From contig CM072339.1 of assembly GCA_036874045.1 (NCBI GenBank), positions 8,687,501-8,751,500 of the forward strand: a DNA stretch of 64,000 nucleotides, written 5' to 3'. Source of the DNA: Cymodocea nodosa. Its lineage: Eukaryota > Streptophyta > Magnoliopsida > Alismatales > Cymodoceaceae. Shown one piece after another: positions 55,387 to 64,000 of the stretch; within the stretch, counting starts at the first letter, position 1; the number at the start of each line of letters is the position of its first letter. A model generated the notes under the pieces. That model was not told where the DNA came from, searched no databases, and saw only the letters and a list, made by a program, of their open reading frames with translations. Position numbers and translations under genes: made by a program.

Positions 55387-56011
55387 AAGTTCAACTTTAT
55401 GCTGTCACCACATATATTTAGAAGAGAATGCTAAACCTGTTAGAATTCCTGAGAGGAGATTAAATCAAAACCTTAAAGAAGTAGTCAGGAAGGAAATAGT
55501 CAAATGGTTAGATAATGATATAATTTATCCGATTTCTGATAGCTCGTGGGTTAGTCCAATCCATGTAGTTCCCAAGAAATTAGGATTAACAGTTATTAAG
55601 AATGAAAGTCAAGACTTGATACCTACTAGAATTCAATCAAGCTGAAGAGTATGTATAGACTATAGAAAGCTGAATGTTGTGACTAGGAAAGATCATTTCC
55701 CTTACCTTTTATAGATCAAATGCTGGAAAGATTAGCAGGGCAAGAATATTTTTGTTTCCTAGACGGGTATTCAGGGTATAATCAAATTTCAGTAGCATTA
55801 GAGGATCAAGAGAAAACAACTTTCACCTGTCCTAATGGAACTTATGCTTTTAAAAGAATGCCATTCGGATTATGCAATGCGCCAGCTACCTTTCAAAGGT
55901 GTGTGCAGGGCATATTTACTGGAATGACTTAAACCTATTCTGAAAACACCAAAAAGCTCCTTTGGAATTATAGAAGAAGTCAGAGTAGCCTACTCGAGCT
56001 TTACTTAGTAA
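55387..56011 (+). pseudogene. Gypsy B2 RT fragment fused to the end of integrase
   Basis: The RT start (YLEENAKPVRIPERRLNQNLK, SWVSPIHVVPKK, CIDYRKLN, FLDGYSGYNQISVALED, FKRMPFGLCNAPATFQR) is clearer than in B1 but lacks everything after GIFTGMT. At 55931 it jumps to the last residues of integrase (PILKTPKSSFGIIEEVRV, SSFT). One stop near 55645 and a frameshift near 55700 are visible. About 7 kb of B1-equivalent sequence, or its uninterrupted 2.5 kb or so, is missing. Confidence 0.82.
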
Positions 56012-57586
56012 GAAATCAGTTTTTATGTTTATATATATATATATATATATAAAACATTAAAAATATATATAAAACATAAAAATAGTTGCGGTTCGACCGA
56101 AGCATAGCATCGATATGACCGGTTAAAAAAATTGTATATTAATTTTCAGAAAAAATATTGGTTTTACCAAAACATAATATCGGTTCAACCGAAAGAAAAA
56201 TTAAAAAAAATAAAAAAATATTTAGGTCTGACCGAAGCATAGTATCAGTTAAGTCGGTAAAAAAACAGAAAAACTATTCTCTATAATATTTTTATTATTA
56301 TATTTGCTTGTACGGGGAGTCCATTGAGTTACGCTTAACTCAACGAGCTTACTCCATTGAGTCTTGAGTTAGTCAACGAGCTTATTCCGTTGAGTTAACT
56401 GTAACTCAACGGAGTTCTATAGCTAAGACCTAAAATAAGAAAAACTCTAGAAGGAAGTAGATGAAGTTAGGCATAGAGATTAAATTGTATTGTTCGTCTA
56501 CTTGTGTAAAATTGTATGAAATTGTATGATGTACTTGTAATGTAATTGATTCATATTAATGAATATAATTTTTCAGATGCAATTTTCATACGTATTTGGA
56601 TGTGAAATGAATGGAATTTATTGAATATTATGTAATTTGTGGAACTTTATGAATATGTAACAGATTTACAATTTGCTAAATGACAGGATAACTGCTTAAA
56701 AATTTCTGCATGTTATAAGGTAAAATGTAAATTCTACATAACGTAAAATGACCTGCAAGTTAAATCTTTATATAATGCTCAGATTTAAATGTATTTTAAT
56801 CAAAATGATGCATTAATGACATAGATTTAACTTTATTACAGTTAGCAGAATGAAAAACAAAGAAAAAAAAATAGAATAGAAAACTTACGAGAGTGAAACT
56901 TAGAAGTTGCCAAGTGTTAACTCAACGAAGTAAGTCCGTTGAGTTAACCGTAACTCCATGAGGTCAGTAATATAATATAAGGTCACTCCGTTGAGTTATC
57001 TGTAACTCAACGAAGTTAGTCCATGGAGTTAGCAACAATAACCGACTGTGTTCTATTGAGTAATCTCTAACTCAACGACGTTAGTTCGTGGATTAAGCAG
57101 AACGGTTATTCTTTCAACCACAAACGACACTTCGTCGGTTTAGCGGTTACCAAAATTTGAAATTAGTAGTGGTACACGTACCCATAAAAATAGGAACCAC
57201 GATGCACGTTACAAGCCACGTTCTTGCAAGGAGATTTATTCACTTTATGGATGTGCAGTATATATATGAAACAAAATGTTATTTACGAGTTACCAACACT
57301 TTTAAGAGAAAGGAGAAAGCGTTGGAGGAATTGGAAGGAGAAGCAGCTCATTCAACCTTCATCCGACAACAAATATTTATAGGATGGAAAGCTTCAGACT
57401 GGTATGTAATTAATCTTCTGTTATTTATTTATGAGCACATGGACTCGTTCTCTAAGCACTAAATGATTAGTAAGAACACCTACCTAGGAATTTTCATTAC
57501 AGAGGAGTACTGAAAAATTTTCTGAACTGAACTTTAACGAAATTCTTTGGGGTGTAGCTAACCTTTCTTTAAAAGAGAACGTAGAG
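56012..57586 (+). other. Gypsy B2 3' parts and unassigned sequence before gag
   Basis: 56012-56425 matches the B1 spacer: an (AT)n run near 56032-56052, the degenerate ACCGAAGCATAG repeat, and stem-loops near 56327-56350 and 56388-56413 (CCGTTGAGTTA-actg-TAACTCAACGG). A jump at about 56430 skips the accessory ORF. 56447-56760 matches the B1 3' region. From 56920 to 57090 there are more stem-loops (GTTGAGTTA-tctg-TAACTCAAC near 56992). 57100-57586 matches nothing else here; a 101-codon frame at 57157-57462 has no ATG near its start and no recognisable domain. No Gypsy-F LTR is visible where the 5' LTR of copy 2 should be. Confidence 0.55.
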
Positions 57587-58774
57587 ATGGCTGCTCCAGT
57601 AGAAAAACCATTAGGAAAGATTCTGTATCCTGAATTAATTGATGAACCTTCATGTATTCGATTGCCAAACTTTGAGGGAGATAGGTTTGAACTGAAATCT
57701 AATTATATTAGTCAATTGCCACATTTTCATGGATTAGAAAGAGAGGATGTCTATTATTTCCTTAGAGAATTTAACGAAGTTTGTCAAATGATGAGAATGC
57801 CGAACATGAGTATAGATGCTATTAAACTTAGATATATCCCTTTTGCTTTAAAAGATACAGCTAAGAGATGGTTATATACTCTATCGCCTGATTCAATTTC
57901 TACATGGACTGAATTTTGCTCTGTTTTTTTGGAAAAATACTATCCAACACATCAAACGATTAAAAAGAAGAAAGAAATATTAATGTGCAGCCAAAAACAG
58001 GGTGAATCATTCTGGAAATATTTTGAAAGATTTAAAGATTTACTGACTTAATGTCCACATCATGCAATGAGTAAAGCACAATTAATAGGCATAATTTATG
58101 AAGGCATAGATGTTTCAACGAAATCTTTATTAGAATCTACTTGTCAAAATGGATTTTTAAAATTATGTAGTGAAGAAGCATGGGCATATTTAGAAAATTT
58201 TGCAAAAAGAACTGCATAGTGGGAAAATTCGGCTGAAGCTATTGCAGATAAAAGATTATTGCCAAGAGGAATGCATGAAATAGATTCCAATACTATGCTT
58301 GAGGTGAAATTAAATGAATTAACAAAGAAAATAGAAGAGTTATCATTAAATCAGAAGCTAGCAGAAAAGAATACAAACATAAATGACTTAGATATTATTT
58401 ATGCTAGAAACCAAAGAGATAACTTGGGAAATTCTTATAATCCTAATTGGAGAAATCATCCGAATTTATCTTGGAGAAACAACAATTTCCAGGGAGGAGA
58501 AAATATAAATGAGAAGAACATAAGTTATGAAGTATTAATTGAACAAGGAGCTAGAATAGAGAAATTAGAAAAGATAATCCAACAAGTAAACAAACGTCTA
58601 GAATTTATATTTGGAAATGCTACAAATCAAAATCAGAATAGAAATATATCACTTAGACAGAAGGAACCAATGGAAGTTAGACCTACTAGAGGATTGCCAA
58701 TACAAGCTATACCTAATCCTGTCAATAGAACGGTTAATGAAATTGATACCTCTTCTAGGAGGGCAGCTAAATGA
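57587..58774 (+). pseudogene. Gypsy-F gag
   Basis: An Athila-like Gag of about 395 codons in one frame, with stops at TAA 58049-58051 and TAG 58217-58219. The Retrotrans_gag-type core is at residues 35-155 (FELKSNYISQLPHFHG, IKLRYIPFALKDTAKRWLYT, FLEKYYPTHQT, SFWKYFERFKDLL), followed by CPHHAMSKAQLI, the YNPNWRNHPNLSWRNNN motif near residue 284, and a coiled coil near residues 310-345. ATG 57587 was chosen because it starts the conserved AAPVEKPLG. No zinc knuckle is visible. It would form particles for an element with no enzymes of its own. Confidence 0.85.
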
Positions 58775-58808
58775 AGTAGCATATCTGAAGCAACTATCTA
58801 GTCGACAA

Positions 58809-59948
58809 ATGGAATTAATGCAATTACCGTTGGATGCACTAAGGGAAATACTAAGTAACTTGTCAACTAAAGATCTGTGCAGGCTGTGTTGTGTATCAAA
58901 GGAAATTAAAGACTGTATTGAAGAAAAATATTTTCAGGGACTACAAGCTGCAAAAATGACTAAGATTAGAGATGGATTCATATGGAGGTCATTTAATCGT
59001 AGTTCAAATACCCATGAATATCTGGCTATGGAAGAAACTAATGGAATTCCACCCAATGTATTAGAAGGAATGAGTCATATTATGGGGATAGATGAAGGAT
59101 TAATCATATACAAGACGAGACCAAGATATGCAAGTTTATCATTACTTGATATTTTGATAAGAAATCCTATAACAGGAGAAGAATGGAATATAGGAAGACC
59201 TAATAGATTTGAAGCACAAACTGTAAATTCCTAGTCAGCTTTAATATTTTCTGATAAAAATTCTGCAATTCCTGAAAAATTATATTATTGGAGACCTACA
59301 GGAAATTAGGGTGAAGATTTACAATTAAGTGTGTATAATTTTCTGAACAGATCTTGGAATGAAAACATTATAATATATCTAGGACAGAAATCATTAATTA
59401 ACCAAACACATGTCATACTTGATGGATATATCTATTTAGTCACGGAGATATCATTAGCATATGGATCTAATTTATACATAGTGAGCATAGACAGTTATGA
59501 TGATTATATAGAAATTTTATCTATACCGAGTGAAATAGCTAAACCACCATCTGTAGAATTTAATGAAATTCAAATAGGAATGTGGTATAATGAAGAAGAT
59601 GATCCTACTTTATGTCTGATAAGATGGTGGGATGAATTGATGAAATTTCAAATATGGATTATGGAAGACATGAATGAATGGAAGTGGGAAGAGGAGTATA
59701 TTGAAATAGATGTAGAAATAGAAACTGCTACATTACCCTGGAACCAAAAAGGATCCCTTTCTGCATTACATATCATTAATGGTAATACACTCGTATTTGG
59801 AATTTATAATATATTGCATGTTTACAAATTAAAAAGGAACAAGAACTGCATTAAAACAGAATTAATAGCAAGAAGAACTATGCCTAAAAAGTTTGCTAGG
59901 ACTGATACATTTATTCCATTTGTTTCTACTTTTCAATCATGTTCTTAA
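58809..59948 (+). pseudogene. Captured F-box protein gene inside Gypsy-F
   Basis: The frame begins MELMQLPLDALREIL with a canonical F-box (LPLDALREILSNL..KDLCRLCCVSKEIKDCI, residues 6-37), the part that binds SKP1 in SCF ubiquitin ligases. An F-box-associated region follows: RNPITGEEWNIGRP, YNFLNRSWNENI, ILDGYIYLVTE, LCLIRWWDE and MEDMNEWKWEEEY. Length is about 379 codons, usual for plant F-box proteins. Two TAG stops (59232-59234 and 59307-59309) break one otherwise continuous frame. It lies 34 bp after the gag stop, and its frame is open upstream to 58611, overlapping gag. No introns are evident, consistent with capture through RNA. It occupies the place of pol. Confidence 0.85.
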
Positions 59949-61696
59949 GCTGTGATTTTGTGTGTTTAACGTTATGTATTCTGCTTTATTTTTAGAAAGA
60001 AAAAAAAAAGAATTTTGAAGTTTTCATGTTCATTTTATAAAAAAAAAACAAACAAAACAAAATATCAATCCAGTTTGTTGGTATCTATTCTGGGAAACCA
60101 ACTAGCTTGCTTGTGAGCCACCAAAGGCATAGGAGCTTGGGTTCCACACAAGAAACTGATTTATTAATATCTGTTAAATGTTATTTTGTTTTATATTCTG
60201 TGTTTATCTGGGAATGAAAAGTTTTTCAGAATCAAAAATCGGAATATGCAGAAAGAGATACAAATGGAACAAGGTATGTAACCAATTACTTATCCTGAAT
60301 TTTAAATCAAACAAAACTTTATTCATACCTGCTACAATTACTGTACTTATTATCAAATCTTTTACATTGAGTACAATGCAAAATGTAGGTATGGGGGGGA
60401 GGTAATTAAAGTAACAACCATGTAAGTTTGTTAATTAAAGGAATTAAAATGGTACTGCAAAGTTTTGAAGAAATTGAAAATTTTTATGAACTTGCTGTAA
60501 CTATCCGATAATTGAGACTGTAAAATTTTTATAAACTGCTTGAATGTTATATTTAGAAGGCTATAGAAGATGCTATAGAATTTATTATTTATGTAAATCT
60601 AGATATAGTATCTTATGATTTTTCTTAATTTCATGAGTTTAACAGTTTCACGATTTTAAAATGAAATCAGAATATTTAATGCTTAATCAAAAAATTATCT
60701 CAAGTCCTGAAGGAGCTGAGATGTGAATTCTAGATTAAATGAAACACATATGATGAAAGATACATTTACTTTGACTGATTGAACTTGTAGAATGATTTAT
60801 GTATAGATCTTATTAAACTACAGATAAAGTATGAGCTTATTGTTATGGATTCATATTTTTAGTAAATGATAAAAGCAGGATTATATGAGATTGGTGTTTT
60901 ACTACATTTGTATTAATGAAATACGTGCATATACAGTATGTGATTAATGCTTTGTTTTGTGTGTGCATTTATTTTTAGAAAAAAAAAAAAAAAAAAAACT
61001 TTGAGAGTTTATTGACTTGTTTGATCACGAGCCTTTTGTACTTGAGTAGATAGGTATGTAAGGATTGTTGACCTGAAAAAGGACTCTGAAAATCTGGCAA
61101 CCTAAGATCCTGATCAGATCTGGGATTATTGACTAAAAGCTCGTTACATGGGTACATTAGAAAGCTCTTGTATGATTCAAGCTTATCAAATTAACTTTTA
61201 AAGTAAACAAAAAAAAGAAAAAAAAAAAAACATATACTGTTTTGAAAAGATACAAGTGTTTTGTGAAATACAGATATCTTATGAATCGAGTATATTTTCT
61301 GTTATCTAGAATTGTTGAAAGATGAATCTGGAATTGACTTTTGAAGTTGTTTAATGGAAATACAATTCTTTATTCTACTTGTCTTAATCAAATTGAATTG
61401 GATTGTACTTTGATTCGTATGTTGTTGAAATTTCTTCTAGAAAACTTATTGGAAAATTTAGGATTACAGATGATGAAAAGAAGAACAAACGATAATATAA
61501 TTAACACCTATATGAAGATGATATACTTTGTATGTAATTTACATATATTCTAAATATCTTTGCAGGTTGATTACTGAAACATACAGAATATATGTTTATG
61601 CTGAACAGAAGAAAAAAAACAAAAGGGGAAGAATTAATTCTAGCACTTTTTGAAAGACCAATTAATTAGATCTTAGTTTGCTAAGGGACTAGCAAA
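59949..61696 (+). other. Non-coding tail of Gypsy-F copy 2
   Basis: No gene is seen. It matches 593-2349 base for base with scattered differences, including the internal purine tract (60388-60402) and the copia-like spacer (about 60530-61690). It differs by A-run lengths near 60979-61000 and 61207-61231. It retains the uninterrupted 'gtacttgagtagataggtatg' site. Confidence 0.75.
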
Positions 61697-61714
61697 ATTT
61701 AGGTATGGGGGAAG
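61697..61714 (+). promoter_or_regulatory. Polypurine tract of Gypsy-F copy 2
   Basis: The run atttaggtatgggggaag abuts the LTR start TGTTTAG at 61715, as at 2350-2367 in copy 1. Confidence 0.78.
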
Positions 61715-63579
61715 TGTTTAGAATGAAAAAGTGCATATTATTAACGGTTAAATGATGGTTAATTGCATAATATTTAGCTTATCATACGAGAATTAAGCCA
61801 TTATGTTATAATTGCACTATTATATGCTTTAATTGAAGAATCTGCTTAATTTTGGGGAATTAATGTTAATTTAGTACATTTATGAACTATCGGTAAGTTG
61901 CAGGCTGTGAAATTCTTAAGTATCTGAATTTTCTGATATTTCGACAATTATGTTTAACATACCGAACAAATTCGAACAGTTATGTTTAACAGACCGAATA
62001 TGCATCGGATAGTTAGACCTGTAACTCTCCGAAATGTTATTTTATGTTTAAACTGCTGCTGACACGTGTCAAGATCTGGTAGATTTACTTAAGTTATAAC
62101 TCGTTAAGTTAGTATAATTGTACGCGTTGAGTTACATGAATATACACTAAGGTAACGCGTTAGGTTAGCGGCTTATTTCTTTATTGCATGTATTTTATAG
62201 TTATTTTCCAAAATGCCACTATAGCGGTTGCAGGAACAGATAGTTGGAAGGAAAAACCATGTTTGTACGTATCACGCAGGAATTCAATTGCGCATGGAGA
62301 GGGAAGCATCGCCGTTGATCTGAAGGAAGGAAATCCAACTGATCATTCAAGCAGAAGCAGTTACTACTGAAGAAATATAAAAGAAAAGAAAAAAAAAAAA
62401 AAAAAGTGTGATCGATGGACGGCCAGTGTATACAGAGGAGGAGCACTGAGCTTTCTGCAAATAGTATCGGCGATTCTTCGAAGTATCACACCAGCCATCG
62501 TTATCACCACCATAATCACCAATCATTAGAGGTCTGTGAGGATACTTGCCTGATGTCGGGTCGATTTCGAGCCAAACACAGTGCCTGACAACCACTGTGA
62601 GGAGTGATCGCGTCGCGAGAAGGGAAGACATTTTCACCAAGTGCCGACTCATATTTCAGGAGATCGTAAAGCTTTTAGCCTTGGCTTCGGGTTGATGCCT
62701 GTATGCTGAAGAGGAGATCATCTTGCAATTCTGGACTCGCGATTCTATAGGGAGAGGAGACAGAATTGTAAGTGGTTTAATTTTCAGTGGTGTAATCACG
62801 TTGCAAGTAGTGTCGGAAGTATTTACTATCAAGTGAGATTAGTTTACATTTCACCTTTCACCCATTTCCATGTTCACATCAAAACAAAAATACCAAAAAC
62901 AATTTATTTTTGTTTGTATGTTGTATTTGAGTGTTGTATTGTTTGTGTTGTATCGTGATTAATGTTGTCTGTATCAATTTTATGATTGTTTTATGTTAGT
63001 TTTAATTTTACAATTTAATGAAATTGGTTCATAGAAAAAACTTAAAGATTTTAATGGTTACTGTTTGAATCATCTGAATGTTAGTATTGCTTAATGATAA
63101 ATCCAATGTTAACTAGCATTAAAAAGCTTAATTGATGTTATTTACAATCTGTGGAATCGCCCAATGGTTGGTCGAATTCCTCTGTAAATTACAGTATTAT
63201 AAAGAAGAGACAGGCTCGTGGAGTTAACTTAAGTCCACAAGGATAGTCTGTTGAGTTAGCCATAACTCAACGAACTTAGTCCATTGAGTTAACTGTCACT
63301 CAACGGGGTGCTTATTGAATATAAATTTGAATTGTTCACAATCAAACATTTCTTAAATTCGTCAGCAATTCCCTGTGGGATCGACCTGTACTTGCACACT
63401 AATACAATAGACACTGTGCACTTGCAGTTAAAGTACAAGTTGGAATTAATATCTAAATTGTATTAAAGGTTGTTTGTTTACTTCTAAAAGAAAGAATAGG
63501 CATAAAGATAAATTAACTAAGTAAAAATAGAAGTAACAAATCCAAGTTTTTCTAGTGTAGTGCTGGGAAAACCCAAACA
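61715..63579 (+). repeat. 3' LTR of Gypsy-F copy 2 (1865 bp)
   Basis: From TGTTTAG to CCAAACA, matching 2368-4271 with small indels: an extra CGAACA/GGATAGTTA motif block near 61970-62035, and deletion of the 'actccatagac' stretch near 62190. Stem-loop trio near 63208-63305. The target repeat after it is probably CTCGG (63580-63584). Confidence 0.87.
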
Positions 63580-64000
63580 CTCGGTTATCTACCCCTTATA
63601 ATACTTGGACAATTACCGAAAAAGAAAATGAAACTCTCAATGCTAAAGGCTTAAATATTTTATTTTGTGCATTGAGTTATGAACAGTTCAGTAAAGTGTC
63701 GGCATATAAATCTACTTATAAGATGTGGCATGCATTAGAAGTTGCACATGAAGGTACTTCTCAAGTTAAAGAGACTAAGATTAACATGTTAATTCATTAG
63801 TATGAACTCTTTTAGATGCATGAAGACGAAAGTATTTCTGAGATATTTTCCAAATTCCTTGATATCATAAACTCTTTAAAATGCTTAGGAAAGAATTTTG
63901 AACAGAAGGATTTGGTGAGGAAAATTCTCAGATCCCTAAATTCCAAATGGTCTCAGAAAGTGGCATCAATTGAGGAATCACGAGATTTAAATATTTATAC
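63580..64000 (+). pseudogene. Copia gag fragment (element A8), host of Gypsy-F copy 2
   Basis: From a point equivalent to 40527 in A5 the frame reads YNTWTITEKENETLNAKG, NILFCALSYEQFSKVSAYKS, KETKINMLIH, then NSLKCLGKNFEQKDLVRKIL and continues past the window edge. Two TAG stops (near 63798 and 63813) break it. Gypsy-F inserted in its capsid region; the 5' part should lie left of that element. Confidence 0.85.

Larger units (their letters stand above)
57587..63579 (+). mobile_element. Gypsy-F retrotransposon copy 2: gag, captured F-box gene, tail, PPT, 3' LTR
   Basis: Order: gag (57587-58774), F-box gene (58809-59948), non-coding tail, polypurine tract (61697-61714), LTR (61715-63579), then copia gag at 63580. 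No protease, RT, RNase H or integrase is present between gag and LTR, so the element depended on enzymes from others, perhaps the B gypsies. The 5' LTR is not recognisable upstream. Copy 1 (1-4271) shares everything from the F-box ORF onward. Confidence 0.85.

Noticed and set aside
57157..57462. 101-codon open frame before the Gypsy-F gag
   Set aside because: It starts at TTG, not ATG, has no recognisable domain, and has no second copy here to test for conservation.
58809..59948. Independent host F-box gene beside a retrotransposon
   Set aside because: A second copy with the same tail and LTR at another target (1-4271) shows that it belongs to the element.

Overview
The window is nuclear DNA of a flowering plant, almost certainly from repeat-rich intergenic chromatin. 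It is strongly A+T-rich and holds no recognisable host gene, rRNA or tRNA. Nearly every base can be assigned to LTR retrotransposons of two superfamilies. The copia elements carry primer-binding sites complementary to initiator tRNA-Met (TGGTATCAGAGC type), a CCHC Gag, a coiled-coil region, a DSGAS protease, integrase, a YVDD reverse transcriptase and RNase H, then an extra ORF after pol. This is the layout of plant SIRE/Maximus-type elements. The gypsy elements resemble the Athila/Tat group: a Gag with a YNPNWRNHPN motif, an FMDD reverse transcriptase, and an integrase tail followed by an accessory ORF. No polyprotein is intact; most carry several in-frame stops, frameshifts or deletions.

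Layout, left to right. 1-4271: 3' part of a gypsy element ('Gypsy-F') carrying the end of an F-box gene, a long non-coding tail, a polypurine tract and its 3' LTR. 4272-23536: forward copia A1 (integrase to 3' LTR). It is interrupted by a reverse copia A2 (6816-15731, target duplication ACTTA), which itself carries a solo LTR (13393-15203, GTATT), and by a second solo LTR (16565-18163, CTTGA). 23537-24663: gypsy LTR piece into which A1 inserted. 24664-29565: reverse copia A3 with a foreign solo LTR 'C' (26981-28829). 29566-34563: reverse copia D, a different and internally deleted family. 34564-46019: gypsy B1 with its accessory ORF, split at 37120-43436 by two copia LTRs and the 5' half of copia A5. 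46020-55386: a mosaic of copia pieces (A6 reverse, A7 forward) and a reverse gypsy LTR. 55387-57586: deleted gypsy B2 and unassigned sequence. 57587-63579: second Gypsy-F copy with gag directly followed by a captured F-box gene, then tail, polypurine tract and LTR. 63580-64000: gag of another copia.

Three things stand out. (1) Gypsy-F has an F-box gene where pol should be, and two copies sit at different target sites, so the captured gene moved with the element. (2) The copia and gypsy families, which should be unrelated outside pol, share modules: a long spacer after the coding region, an LTR block of about 110 bp, and a homologous accessory-ORF domain. (3) LTRs and flanks of several families are studded with the same stem-loop, roughly CCGTTGAGTTA-N4-TAACTCAACGG, with variants. 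In the main copia LTR this goes with a dense array of CACGTG boxes upstream of a TATA box.

Coordinates of family junctions were found by reading one copy against another by eye, and most are good to within a few bases. Family names (A, B, C, D, Gypsy-F) are local labels.
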